Positions 48,410 to 57,139 of a stretch of DNA of 64,000 nt are shown here, in pieces. The stretch comes from Clostridia bacterium (GTDB lineage: Bacteria; Bacillota; Clostridia; Lachnospirales; Lachnospiraceae), in contig SAAB01000002.1 of NCBI GenBank assembly GCA_009929615.1, positions 1 through 64,000 of the forward strand. The letters run 5' to 3'. The notes under the pieces were generated by a model. It worked only from the letters and a program-made list of their open reading frames with translations, was not told where the DNA came from and made no database searches. Positions within the stretch are counted from its first letter, which is position 1, and every line of letters starts with the position of its first letter. The translations under genes and the position numbers were made by a program.

Positions 48410-49873
48410 ATGTCTAAATTACAACAATATAAAGCACCGATATACGAAGCTCTGGAGAAGTTTAGAAGGATGAGAGTTGTTCCTTTTGATGTTCCGGGAC
48501 ATAAACATGGACGGGGAAATCCAGAACTGGTAGAACTCCTTGGACAGAAGTGTGTAAGCATTGATGTCAATTCTATGAAACCTTTGGACAATTTATGCCA
48601 TCCGGTATCTGTTATCGGAGAAGCTGAAGCATTGGCTGCAGAGGCTTTTGGTGCCAGCCATGCTTTTTTAATGGTTGGAGGTACAACCTCATCCGTTCAG
48701 TCGATGGTTCTTTCTGTTTGTAAGCGGGGAGATAAGATAATTCTGCCGCGAAATGTTCACCGAAGTGTGATTAATGCACTGGTACTCTGCGGTGCAACGC
48801 CCATCTATGTAAATCCGGATGTGGACCATCATTTAGGTATTTCTCTTGGAATGAGGGTATCCCAGGTAGAGCAGGCGATTCGTCAGAATCCGGACGCAGT
48901 GGCCGTACTTGTTAATAATCCAACCTACTATGGAATTTGTTCAGATTTAAAGTCCATCGTCGAGATTGCTCATTCTTATGGATTGAAGGTGTTGGCAGAC
49001 GAGGCTCATGGAACTCATTTTTATTTTGGAGAGAATCTTCCGATATCCGCGATGGCTGCAGGTGCGGATATGGCATCCATCAGCATGCATAAGTCGGGAG
49101 GAAGTCTGACACAGAGTTCATTCCTGCTGACCGGACCGAATATCAGTGCCGGTTATGTGCGACAGATTATAAATTTAACCCAGACGACAAGTGGTTCTTA
49201 TCTGCTTTTATCCAGTCTGGATATATCTCGAAGGAATCTGGCTCTGAGAGGCAAAGAAGAATTTGCCAAAGTGGTTGAACTGGCTGAGTATGCCAGAGGT
49301 GAGATTAATGATATTAAGGGGTATTATGCCTTTGGTAAAGAATTGATTAATGGTAACAGCATTTTTGATTTTGATGTAACAAAGCTTTCGGTTCATACTC
49401 TGGATATTGGGCTGGCTGGAATTGAAGTTTATGATATTCTGAGAGATGAATATGATATACAGATTGAGTTTGGAGATATCGGTAATATGCTGGCATATAT
49501 TTCTATTGGTGATAACCGACAGAATGTAGAGAGACTTGTAAGTGCCATGGCAGAGATTAAGCGCCGGTATCAGGGCGATAAAACAGGTATGCTTTCTCAG
49601 GAGTATATTGAACCAAAGGTAGTTATGACACCACAGGATTCTTTCTATGCCGAAAAAGAGTCCATGCCTTTAAAAGAATCTGTAGGCAGAGTATGTAGCG
49701 AATTTGTTATGTGTTATCCTCCGGGAATACCGATTCTGGCTCCGGGAGAACAGATTACAGAAGAAATTTTAGATTATATCTATTATGCAAAAGAAAAGGG
49801 CTGCTCCCTGACCGGACCCGAAGATTCGGACATTGAACGCCTGAATGTTGTTAAGTCAGGTGTGACACTATAG
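48410..49873 (+). CDS. speA: Arginine decarboxylase (Orn/Lys/Arg decarboxylase, aspartate-aminotransferase fold)
   Basis: A 487-aa PLP enzyme with GGGGAGG seven bases before the ATG. Visible family features are VPGHKHGRG near the start, FLMVGGTTSSVQSM, DEAHGTHFYF and the PLP lysine Lys228 in SMHKSGGSLTQSS; the C-terminal domain ends with CYPPGIPILAPGE. Length and pattern fit the Bacillus SpeA type, which makes agmatine from arginine; lysine or ornithine decarboxylation cannot be excluded on motifs alone. It heads a four-gene polyamine operon and is preceded by a leader with a terminator, so expression is probably set by attenuation. Confidence 0.85.
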   Translation: MSKLQQYKAPIYEALEKFRRMRVVPFDVPGHKHGRGNPELVELLGQKCVSIDVNSMKPLDNLCHPVSVIGEAEALAAEAFGASHAFLMVGGTTSSVQSMVLSVCKRGDKIILPRNVHRSVINALVLCGATPIYVNPDVDHHLGISLGMRVSQVEQAIRQNPDAVAVLVNNPTYYGICSDLKSIVEIAHSYGLKVLADEAHGTHFYFGENLPISAMAAGADMASISMHKSGGSLTQSSFLLTGPNISAGYVRQIINLTQTTSGSYLLLSSLDISRRNLALRGKEEFAKVVELAEYARGEINDIKGYYAFGKELINGNSIFDFDVTKLSVHTLDIGLAGIEVYDILRDEYDIQIEFGDIGNMLAYISIGDNRQNVERLVSAMAEIKRRYQGDKTGMLSQEYIEPKVVMTPQDSFYAEKESMPLKESVGRVCSEFVMCYPPGIPILAPGEQITEEILDYIYYAKEKGCSLTGPEDSDIERLNVVKSGVTL

Positions 49874-49902
49874 AAACGGAGCTGGAAAAGGAGAGATGAT
49901 TT

Positions 49903-50754
49903 ATGGATATGTGGTTTTCAGATGAGCATACACCGAATGTGAAACTTTCGATTCGTATTGAACGTCAGGTGTTTAGTGCTCAAAGTGACTATCAGCGAAT
50001 TGATATTATGGAATCAAAGGAATTTGGAAAGATTCTTGTCGTTGATGGGGATTTGACGGTTACAGAAAAAGACGAATTTATTTATCATGAGATGATTAGC
50101 CATGTACCTATGGCTGTACATCCGATGGTAAAGAAAGCTCTTGTCATCGGTGGTGGTGATGGCGGCGTTGTGCGTGAATTGTGTAAATATAATTTTATAG
50201 AACAGATAGATATGGTGGAATTGGACCCCTTACTTGTTGAAGCCTGCAGGAAGTATTATCCTCAGACGGCCTGTCAGCTGGATGACCCAAGGGTTAATAT
50301 TTATATTGAGAACGGCCTTCGTTTTATTCGTACAAGAGAGAACGAATATGATTTGATTATTGTGGATTCTCCAAGTCCATTTGGAGCAGGTGAAGGCCTT
50401 TTTACCAAAGAATTCTATGGAAACTGTTATCATGCTTTAAAAGATGACGGCATTATGATTAATCAGCATGAAAGTCCTTTCTACACAGAAGAGGCCTATC
50501 AGTGTCAGAGGATGCATGCTCGAATTGTCAACAGTTTTCCAATAAGCAAAGTATATCAGGCCCATATTCCATCTTATCCTTCCGGTCATTGGATTTTTGG
50601 ATTTGCTTCAAAAAAATATCATCCAATTCATGATTTAGATGGTATCCGTTGGAATATGCTGGGTATACAGACCAGATATTATACACCAAGACTTCATGCC
50701 GGAGCATTTGCCCTTCCGGTTTATGTTGAAGAACTTCTTAGAGATGTGGAGTAA
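49903..50754 (+). CDS. speE: Spermidine synthase-like aminopropyltransferase
   Basis: A 283-aa protein starting with the normal SpeE N-terminus (MDMWFSDEHTPNVKLSIRIER...) and the SAM-type motif GGGDGG at residues 83-88. Canonical SpeE moves an aminopropyl group from decarboxylated SAM to putrescine. Its amine-site motif, usually D(S/C)(T/S)(D/E)PxGP, is here Asp155-Ser-Pro-Ser-Pro-Phe-Gly-Ala-Gly: the first Asp is kept but the second acidic residue is Ser158 and the GP is lost. No SAM decarboxylase (speD) is in the window. The operon also encodes a complete carboxyspermidine route, so this enzyme may use another donor or acceptor. The fold assignment is firm; the substrate is open. Confidence 0.85.
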   Translation: MDMWFSDEHTPNVKLSIRIERQVFSAQSDYQRIDIMESKEFGKILVVDGDLTVTEKDEFIYHEMISHVPMAVHPMVKKALVIGGGDGGVVRELCKYNFIEQIDMVELDPLLVEACRKYYPQTACQLDDPRVNIYIENGLRFIRTRENEYDLIIVDSPSPFGAGEGLFTKEFYGNCYHALKDDGIMINQHESPFYTEEAYQCQRMHARIVNSFPISKVYQAHIPSYPSGHWIFGFASKKYHPIHDLDGIRWNMLGIQTRYYTPRLHAGAFALPVYVEELLRDVE

Positions 50755-50771
50755 GCAAAGGAGATAAAAAC

Positions 50772-51974
50772 ATGGGAAAAGTTTTAATTATCGGCTGTGG
50801 CGGTGTAGCCAGTGTAGCCATTCACAAATGCTGTCAGAATGCAGAAGTATTTGATGAAATATGTATTGCCAGCAGAACAGTGAGTAAATGTGATGCTTTG
50901 AAAGAAAAATTAGAAAATCAGACAAAAACCAAGATTACAACAGCTCAGGTCAATGCGGATAACGTAGATGAATTAATTGCACTTATTGAGAAAGTACAGC
51001 CGGATGTGGTTCTTAACCTTGCACTGCCTTATCAGGATTTAACTATTATGGATGCCTGTCTGGCTACTGGGGTAGATTATATTGACACAGCCAACTATGA
51101 GCCCGAAGATACAGCCAAGTTTGAATATAAATGGCAGTGGGACTACAGGAAACGTTTTGAAGATGCAGGTATTACAGCACTTTTGGGCAGTGGATTTGAC
51201 CCGGGGGTTACAGGGGTTTTTTCAGCTTATGCATTGAAACATTACTTTGATGAGATTAATTATATTGATATTTTAGACTGTAATGCAGGAGACCATGGCT
51301 ATCCATTTGCTACGAATTTTAATCCTGAAATTAATATCCGTGAGGTTTCTGCAAAGGGTTCCTACTGGGAAGACGGACACTGGGTAGAAACAGAGCCTAT
51401 GGAGATTAAACGTGTTTACAATTTCCCTGAGATTGGTGAAAAGGATATGTATCTGCTTCATCATGAAGAGCTTGAATCTCTAGCCTTAAATATCCCGGGA
51501 ATTAAACGTATTCGTTTCTTTATGACCTTTGGAGAAAGCTACCTGACTCATCTGAAATGCCTTGAAAATGTTGGCATGACTTCGATTGAACCGATTATGT
51601 ATGAGGGTAAAGAGATTGTGCCTCTTCAGTTTTTAAAGGCAGTTTTGCCGGACCCATCTACTTTGGGCCCTCGAACCAAGGGGAAAACAAACATCGGGTG
51701 TATTTTCATCGGTAAAAAAGATGGAAAAGAACGCAAAATCTATATTTATAATGTTTGTGATCATGAAGAATCTTATAAAGAAGTGGGCTCTCAGGCAGTA
51801 TCCTATACAACCGGTGTTCCGGCGATGATTGGAGCCATGATGGTGATGAGTGGTATATGGAAAAAACCAGGGGTTTATAATATTGAAGAATTTGACCCGG
51901 ATCCATTTATGGAGGCTTTGAATAAATGGGGACTTCCTTGGAAAGTTTCCGAAGCACCGGAGATGGTAGATTAA
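50772..51974 (+). CDS. Carboxynorspermidine/carboxyspermidine dehydrogenase (saccharopine dehydrogenase family)
   Basis: A 400-aa protein with an N-terminal NAD(P)-binding fold (MGKVLIIGCGGVASVAIHKC) and the saccharopine dehydrogenase-like domain (GSGFDPGVTGVFSAYAL, DCNAGDHGYPFATNFNPEIN). It reductively condenses aspartate semialdehyde with a diamine to give a carboxylated triamine: carboxyspermidine from putrescine, carboxynorspermidine from diaminopropane, or carboxyaminopropylagmatine from agmatine. It is placed between the speE-like gene and its usual partner nspC, with 17- and 1-base gaps. The substrate cannot be decided from the sequence. Confidence 0.88.
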   Translation: MGKVLIIGCGGVASVAIHKCCQNAEVFDEICIASRTVSKCDALKEKLENQTKTKITTAQVNADNVDELIALIEKVQPDVVLNLALPYQDLTIMDACLATGVDYIDTANYEPEDTAKFEYKWQWDYRKRFEDAGITALLGSGFDPGVTGVFSAYALKHYFDEINYIDILDCNAGDHGYPFATNFNPEINIREVSAKGSYWEDGHWVETEPMEIKRVYNFPEIGEKDMYLLHHEELESLALNIPGIKRIRFFMTFGESYLTHLKCLENVGMTSIEPIMYEGKEIVPLQFLKAVLPDPSTLGPRTKGKTNIGCIFIGKKDGKERKIYIYNVCDHEESYKEVGSQAVSYTTGVPAMIGAMMVMSGIWKKPGVYNIEEFDPDPFMEALNKWGLPWKVSEAPEMVD

Positions 51975-51975
51975 T

Positions 51976-53103
51976 ATGCAGTACGAAGAATTAGCGACAC
52001 CATATTATGTGGTTTCAGAAAAGCGGATTCGAAAAAATCTAGAGATTCTCAAAGGCGTTAAGGACAGAACGGGATGCCATATTCTTTTGGCACAGAAAGC
52101 TTTTTCAATGTTTAGCCTTTATCCTTTGATTGGAGAATATCTGGATGGTACAACAGCCAGTGGTCTCTATGAAGCACGTCTCGGATGGGAAGAAATGAAA
52201 AAAGAAAATCATATTTTTTCACCTGCTTATAAAGAAAGTGAATTTGATGAGATTTGCAGAATCTGTGATCATATTGTATTTAATTCGTTTACACAGCTGG
52301 AGCGTTTTGGAAAAAGGGCATTGGAAAAAGGTGTGAGTATAGGGCTGCGATTAAACCCGGAGTGTTCGACTCAGGAAGACCATGCCATATACGACCCCTG
52401 TGCACCAGGTTCACGACTGGGAATTACCCTGGAGAATTTTAAGCCGGAATTACTGGAAGAGGTGGACGGGTTTCATTTCCATACCCTTTGTGAGCAGAAT
52501 TCAGACGATTTAATCAAAACTTTTAAAGCCTTCGAGGAAAAGTTTGGTCAATGGTTTAAAGGGCTTAAATGGCTGAATTTCGGCGGTGGTCATCATATTA
52601 CCCGAAAGGATTATGATATAGGGGCATTAGAGAAGTTAATTCACTATGTCAAAGATACCTATCATCTGGAAGTTTATCTGGAACCGGGAGAGGCCATTGC
52701 ACTCAATGCGGGAGATTTAATAACAACAGTGGAAGAAATTATTGATAACCATATTCACATTGCAATTTTGGATACATCGGCTGCCTGTCATATGCCGGAT
52801 GTTTTAGAGATGCCTTACAGACCGCCCCTTAAAGATTCCGGTATGCCGGATGAAAAGGCATGGACCTATCGTTTGGCTGGGCCGACATGTCTGGCAGGAG
52901 ACATTATTGGTGACTTTTCCTTTGATGAACCTTTAAAGATAGGACAACGTCTGGTTTTTGGAGATATGGCTATTTATTCGATGGTTAAGAACAATACCTT
53001 TAATGGAATGGCATTGCCGGCTATTGTTTTAGAAAAAGAAGATGGAGATTATCAGATTATCCGAAGTTTTGGGTATGAAGATTTTAAAATGAGACTGTCC
53101 TGA
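51976..53103 (+). CDS. nspC: Carboxynorspermidine/carboxyspermidine decarboxylase
   Basis: A 375-aa PLP enzyme of the alanine-racemase fold. The PLP lysine is Lys41 (LLAQKAFSMFSLYPL); HFHTLCEQN, LNFGGGHHITRKDYD, EPGEAIALNAGDL and GPTCLAGDIIGDF are the expected phosphate-binding and active-site segments. It removes the carboxyl group from the product of the preceding dehydrogenase to give spermidine or norspermidine, or aminopropylagmatine in the agmatine-based variant. It starts one base after the dehydrogenase stop and ends the operon; its stop codon lies in the loop of the terminator. Confidence 0.92.
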   Translation: MQYEELATPYYVVSEKRIRKNLEILKGVKDRTGCHILLAQKAFSMFSLYPLIGEYLDGTTASGLYEARLGWEEMKKENHIFSPAYKESEFDEICRICDHIVFNSFTQLERFGKRALEKGVSIGLRLNPECSTQEDHAIYDPCAPGSRLGITLENFKPELLEEVDGFHFHTLCEQNSDDLIKTFKAFEEKFGQWFKGLKWLNFGGGHHITRKDYDIGALEKLIHYVKDTYHLEVYLEPGEAIALNAGDLITTVEEIIDNHIHIAILDTSAACHMPDVLEMPYRPPLKDSGMPDEKAWTYRLAGPTCLAGDIIGDFSFDEPLKIGQRLVFGDMAIYSMVKNNTFNGMALPAIVLEKEDGDYQIIRSFGYEDFKMRLS

Positions 53104-53120
53104 TGGACAGCCTCATTTTT
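53086..53120. terminator. Terminator of the polyamine operon, probably bidirectional
   Basis: AAAATGAGACTGTCC pairs with GGACAGCCTCATTTTT with one mismatch around a TGAT loop that contains the nspC stop codon. A T-rich tail is present on both strands. Confidence 0.75.
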
Positions 53121-53124
53121 ATAT

Positions 53125-53787
53125 TTACTGTATTTTCTTTCGAATGTTCTGCATCTTTAAATCGATGCCGGTGATGATATCCGCACATTCTCTAAGTTCC
53201 ATGGCGATTTCTTCCGGGTTTTTCACATTCTTTTTATAGCGGAGTTTGTGGTCCAGACTTGCCCAGAAATCCATGGCTATAGTTCGAAGCTGAACCTCGA
53301 CTTTCATATTCTTTTTACCTGAAGCAAGGAAAATCGGTATATCTATAATGAGATGTAAACTCCGGTAGCCATTTTTCTTTGGATTCTTTATGTAGTCTTT
53401 TCGTTGAACGAGAATGACATCATCCTGGCTGCATAAAAGGTCGGCAACATTATAGATATCATCCGGAAAAGGACATATAACCCGGACTCCGGCAATATCT
53501 GTCAAATCCTTTTCGAGGGTTTCAACACAGAGCGGAAGATTCCGTCGCTCCAGCTTCTCAAGAATGCTGGCAGGTGTTTTAATTCTGGTTTTTATGGCTT
53601 CAATAGGATTCCTCTGATATAAATGGGAAAATTCGTTATTTAATACATGAAGTTTTGTGTTGACTTCCATGATAGCACATTCGTACTGCATAATGAGTTC
53701 TTTAAACTGTGGTGCGTTCGCCAGAACGATTTCGGGACGTTCAGAACTCTTGATATCATCAAACTGGAAAGGTGTAAATTCTTCCAT
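53125..53787 (-). CDS. relQ: Small alarmone synthetase (RelQ-like GTP pyrophosphokinase)
   Basis: A 220-aa protein with AGGAG before the ATG. It contains only the synthetase domain: RIKTPASILEKLERR, DIAGVRVICPFPDDIY, NPKKNGYRSLHLII and VEVQLRTIAMDFWASLDHKLRYK. It lacks the hydrolase, TGS and ACT domains of Rel/SpoT. It would make (p)ppGpp, and possibly pGpp, from GTP or GDP and ATP when expressed. Small synthetases of this size act as tetramers and are usually controlled at transcription. It is monocistronic, convergent with the polyamine operon and divergent from the DNA glycosylase gene. Confidence 0.9.
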   Translation of the reverse strand: MEEFTPFQFDDIKSSERPEIVLANAPQFKELIMQYECAIMEVNTKLHVLNNEFSHLYQRNPIEAIKTRIKTPASILEKLERRNLPLCVETLEKDLTDIAGVRVICPFPDDIYNVADLLCSQDDVILVQRKDYIKNPKKNGYRSLHLIIDIPIFLASGKKNMKVEVQLRTIAMDFWASLDHKLRYKKNVKNPEEIAMELRECADIITGIDLKMQNIRKKIQ

Positions 53788-53952
53788 ATGTTTTTCTCCT
53801 GTAATTATATTTATTCTTTTAAAAGCTTACCAGTTTATGGCAAAAAGTTCAAGAAAAAGATGATTTTTCATAAATTTTTAATAATTATGAACAAAAATTT
53901 ATGGTAAAATACATCTACATACAGAAAAAGCAAAAGAGAAAGCAGGCATTAG

Positions 53953-54453
53953 GTGATAATGAAAAATAATATGGTTTTACACGAAATCAAGCCGGTTTAT
54001 GATAAAGATTCAAGAATATTGATTTTAGGAAGTTTTCCGTCAGTGAAGTCCCGAGAAAGCGGATTTTTTTATGGACATCCTCAGAACCGTTTTTGGAAGG
54101 TCCTTGCCGGACTGCTTCAGGTTAAAGTACCGGAAACCATTGACGAGAAGAAGTCGATGCTTCTGGAACATCATATTGCGGTCTGGGACGTTATTGCATC
54201 CTGTAGAATTACAGGTTCCAGTGACAGCAGTATTAAAGATGTGATACCGAATGATTTTACTTGGATGCTGAGCCATAGTCATATTGAGAGAATCTTTTCG
54301 AATGGAGCAGCTTCATGGAAACTTTATGAGAAATATGTTTTCCAAAAGACCGGAATTCAGGCGAAAAAACTGCCATCAACAAGTCCGGCAAATGCAGCCT
54401 ATAGTCTGGAAAAGTTACAGGAATGCTGGAGAGGCATTCTTGAAATATTGTAA
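53953..54453 (+). CDS. DNA-deoxyinosine glycosylase (uracil-DNA glycosylase family 6, HDG)
   Basis: A 166-aa protein with the UDG-superfamily opening (ILILGSFPSVKSRESGFFYGHPQNRFWKVLAGLL), then VWDVIASCRITGSSDSSI and the C-terminal motif LPSTSPANAAYSLEKL with Ser-Pro-Ala-Asn in the intercalation loop. This pattern fits the family-6 hypoxanthine-DNA glycosylases, which remove deaminated adenine and start base-excision repair. The start is either the GTG at 53953 (AGCAGG six bases before) or the ATG at 53959; two residues differ. It lies just upstream of the serpin gene (24 bases) but a functional link is unlikely. Confidence 0.85.
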   Translation: MIMKNNMVLHEIKPVYDKDSRILILGSFPSVKSRESGFFYGHPQNRFWKVLAGLLQVKVPETIDEKKSMLLEHHIAVWDVIASCRITGSSDSSIKDVIPNDFTWMLSHSHIERIFSNGAASWKLYEKYVFQKTGIQAKKLPSTSPANAAYSLEKLQECWRGILEIL

Positions 54454-54477
54454 TTATGCAATGGAGGTGTTTTGCCT

Positions 54478-55737
54478 ATGAAAAACAAGATAATTAAAGG
54501 AATTGCCGGGATTACTCTGGCATCCTGTGTCATGATGTCCCTTGCCGGATGTGGAAAGAAGGTAGAGGCGGCTGATCTGATGAAAGGTATAAGTTCAAAT
54601 ACGATAGAGACAAAGAACGAACTGACAGATGAGGAGAACAGCAGTGTTTCCGGCTTTGGTGTGAGGCTGTTTCAGTCAAGTCTGACAGATGAAGAGAATA
54701 CGCTGATTTCCCCAATATCGGTTTTATATGCACTGGCTATGACGGCAAATGGTGCGGAAGCTGAAACCAGGAGTCAGATGGAATCGGTTCTTGGAATGCC
54801 GGTGGATGCGCTGAATGCTTATCTGCATGGATATATGGCCCGGCTCCCTGAGAGTGAAAGTTATAAGCTTCAGCTGGCAAATGCCATCTGGTTTAAGGAT
54901 GATGATATGTTGACAGTCAATCAGAACTTCCTTCAGATGAATGCTGACTATTATAATGCAGGGGCCTATAAGACGCCTTTTGACAATTCAACTTTAAAGG
55001 ATATAAATAACTGGGTTTCCGGTCATACAGAGGAACGAATTAAAGATATTATTGATGAGATTCCGGAGGAAGCGGTAATGTATCTTGTGAATGCTCTGGC
55101 TTTTGATGCAGAATGGCAGAATATTTACGACGAAACACAGGTCGCTGAAGGCATATTTACAAAGGAAGATGGGGAAACTCAGACGGTTGATATGATGTAT
55201 TCTGAAGAGAGCAGCTATCTTGAAGATGAGAATGCCACTGGTTTTATGAAGTACTACAAAGATGGCAAATACGCTTTTGCAGCTCTGCTGCCAAAAGAAG
55301 GTCTTTCGACTGCAGATTATGTGGGTACCCTGTCAGGAGAAGGGTTATTTGAAACCCTTACTAATGCAGAAGATACAACGGTGAATGTGACGATGCCTAA
55401 GTTTGAGACATCCTATGATACGGATATGGCCCAGGTTCTTATAGATATGGGAATGCCATATGCATTTGATGAGGAAAAAGCTGATTTTACGGGGCTGGGT
55501 ACCTATGTAGATGCTAATTTATACATTAACCGGGTATTGCATAAAACATATATATCGGTAAATGAAAAGGGAACAGAGGCAGGAGCTGCAACGGCTGTGG
55601 AGATGGTTAAAGAGATGGCTATGATGCAGGAAAAACCAAAAGTAGTGACGCTGGACAGACCTTTTGTGTATATGATTATTGACTGCGAAAACAATATTCC
55701 GATTTTTATTGGAACCATGATGAATGTAGCAGAATAG
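54478..55737 (+). CDS. Serpin lipoprotein, probable surface protease inhibitor
   Basis: The ATG at 54478 has GGAGGT nine bases before. The 419-aa product has a lipoprotein signal with lipobox SLAGC, then a full serpin domain (ISPISVLYALAMTANGAEAETRSQM, LVNALAFDAEWQ, NRVLHKTYISVNEKGTEAGAATAVEM, DRPFVYMI). The hinge GTEAGAAT keeps the small residues needed for loop insertion, so it should be inhibitory. By counting from the hinge, the scissile P1-P1' falls near Glu-Met in VKEMAMM, with Lys at P2; this is approximate. Tethered outside the cell, it would trap serine proteases such as host or competitor enzymes in the gut. Confidence 0.9.
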   Translation: MKNKIIKGIAGITLASCVMMSLAGCGKKVEAADLMKGISSNTIETKNELTDEENSSVSGFGVRLFQSSLTDEENTLISPISVLYALAMTANGAEAETRSQMESVLGMPVDALNAYLHGYMARLPESESYKLQLANAIWFKDDDMLTVNQNFLQMNADYYNAGAYKTPFDNSTLKDINNWVSGHTEERIKDIIDEIPEEAVMYLVNALAFDAEWQNIYDETQVAEGIFTKEDGETQTVDMMYSEESSYLEDENATGFMKYYKDGKYAFAALLPKEGLSTADYVGTLSGEGLFETLTNAEDTTVNVTMPKFETSYDTDMAQVLIDMGMPYAFDEEKADFTGLGTYVDANLYINRVLHKTYISVNEKGTEAGAATAVEMVKEMAMMQEKPKVVTLDRPFVYMIIDCENNIPIFIGTMMNVAE

Positions 55738-55739
55738 AA

Positions 55740-55798
55740 AAAACCTGTTGTTTTAGAAAGCAATACAAGCTTCCCTAAACAACAGGTTTTATTTTTAT
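55740..55798. terminator. Bidirectional intrinsic terminator
   Basis: AAAACCTGTTGTTT (55740-55753) pairs with 55777-55790; CTAA/TTAG can extend it with a bulge. T-tracts follow on both strands, ending the serpin gene and the convergent dapL gene. Confidence 0.85.
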
Positions 55799-56995
55799 TT
55801 AGAAGAGTTTATCAAAACGTTCCATAGCTTCAATAGTATTCTCATGTAGACCGAAGGATGTAAGACGGAAGAAGTTCTGACCGTTCTTACCAAATCCGGC
55901 ACCAGGAGTACCTACGACCTGAATGTTATTTAACATGTAATCGAAGAATTCCCAGGATTCCATACCATTCGGGCATTCAAACCAGATGTATGGAGAGTTT
56001 TTGCCACCGAAGAAACGAATTCCTTTCTTTGTAAGCATATCGGAAATAATTTTTGCATTTTCCTGATAGTAGGAAATATTCTCGCGGCACTGAGCCATAC
56101 CTTCTTTAGAAAGGACAGCAGCGGCACCATTCTGAACGATGAAAGAAGCACCATTAAACTTCGTTGTCTGACGGCGGTTCCACATAGAATTCAAGGACAT
56201 GTCTTCACCGTTAGATGCTTTAAAGGTTAATTCTTTAGGAACAATTGTGTAAGCACAGCGTGTTCCGGTAAAGCCTGCTGTTTTAGATAATGAACAGAAT
56301 TCGATAGCACATTTCTTAGCACCTTCAACTGCATAAATACTGCGTGGAAGTTCAGGGTCTGTAATGAAAGCTTCATAAGCTGAATCGTAAAGAATAACAG
56401 CTTCATTGGCAATAGCATAATCAACCCATGCTTTTAACTGTTCTTTATTATAAGCAGCACCTGTTGGGTTGTTTGGAGAGCAGATGTAGATAATATCTGC
56501 ATGAACGTTTTTATCAGGAAGAGGCAAGAAACCATTTTCTGCATTGGCATCAATATATTCAATCTGTCTTCCGGACATGATATTAGAATCCACATAAACA
56601 GGGTAAACAGGATCAGGAATCAGAACAACATTGTCCTTAGCAAAAAGGTCACCAATGTTTCCTGTATCACTTTTAGCACCGTCAGAGATAAATACATCAT
56701 CAGCGCCGATAGCAATACCATTCTCCTTGTAATAGTCAACAACTGCCTGACGTACAAAGTCATAGCCCTGTTCAGGACCGTAGCCCTTGAAAGTTTCAGA
56801 GGAAGCCATAGCGTCAACACCTTCATGAAGTGCTTTTAATGCGATTGGTTCCAGAGGACGTGTTACATCACCAATACCAAGTTTGATGATTTTTTTATCC
56901 GGATTTGCTTCCGTATATTTAGCAACACGGTGGGCAATCTCCACAAAAAGGTAACTTTCTTTCAGGTTTTGGTAATTTTCATTTAATTTTGGCAT
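55799..56995 (-). CDS. dapL: LL-diaminopimelate aminotransferase
   Basis: A 398-aa fold-type I PLP enzyme with AAAGGAA before the ATG. It has the DapL opening (ENYQNLKESYLFVEIAHRVAKY, KLGIGDVTRPLEP), ISDGAKSDTGNI, CSPNNPTGAAYNKEQL, and the PLP lysine in FCSLSKTAGFTGTRCAYT. It converts tetrahydrodipicolinate directly to LL-diaminopimelate with glutamate as amino donor, bypassing the acetylase or succinylase route. The product feeds lysine and peptidoglycan. It is monocistronic with a strong own promoter. Confidence 0.94.
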   Translation of the reverse strand: MPKLNENYQNLKESYLFVEIAHRVAKYTEANPDKKIIKLGIGDVTRPLEPIALKALHEGVDAMASSETFKGYGPEQGYDFVRQAVVDYYKENGIAIGADDVFISDGAKSDTGNIGDLFAKDNVVLIPDPVYPVYVDSNIMSGRQIEYIDANAENGFLPLPDKNVHADIIYICSPNNPTGAAYNKEQLKAWVDYAIANEAVILYDSAYEAFITDPELPRSIYAVEGAKKCAIEFCSLSKTAGFTGTRCAYTIVPKELTFKASNGEDMSLNSMWNRRQTTKFNGASFIVQNGAAAVLSKEGMAQCRENISYYQENAKIISDMLTKKGIRFFGGKNSPYIWFECPNGMESWEFFDYMLNNIQVVGTPGAGFGKNGQNFFRLTSFGLHENTIEAMERFDKLF

Positions 56996-57045
56996 ATATT
57001 CAGTTCCTTTCTATATAAGTATCGTCTGTTAGATTTACAAAGTTC

Positions 57046-57074
57046 ATTCTAGCAAATAACCCTTTTAGTGTCAA
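57046..57074 (-). promoter_or_regulatory. Promoter of dapL
   Basis: On the minus strand a consensus TTGACA (57074-57069), a 17-base spacer and TAGAAT (57051-57046), about 50 bases before the dapL start. Confidence 0.75.
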
Positions 57075-57083
57075 CAAAATGAG

Positions 57084-57112
57084 TTGCCAAATATAAGTAT
57101 CAATGATATAAT
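57084..57112 (+). promoter_or_regulatory. Promoter of the purine pair
   Basis: TTGCCA (57084-57089), a 17-base spacer and consensus TATAAT (57107-57112). It initiates near 57119, only about 20 bases before the ATG, so there is no room for a purine riboswitch. Confidence 0.75.
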
Positions 57113-57139
57113 TCAGGTGATTAATGAGGAGGAATACTG

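Noticed and set aside
57000..57139. Purine riboswitch upstream of the purine pair
   Set aside because: The consensus promoter at 57084-57112 leaves only about 20 transcribed bases before the start codon.
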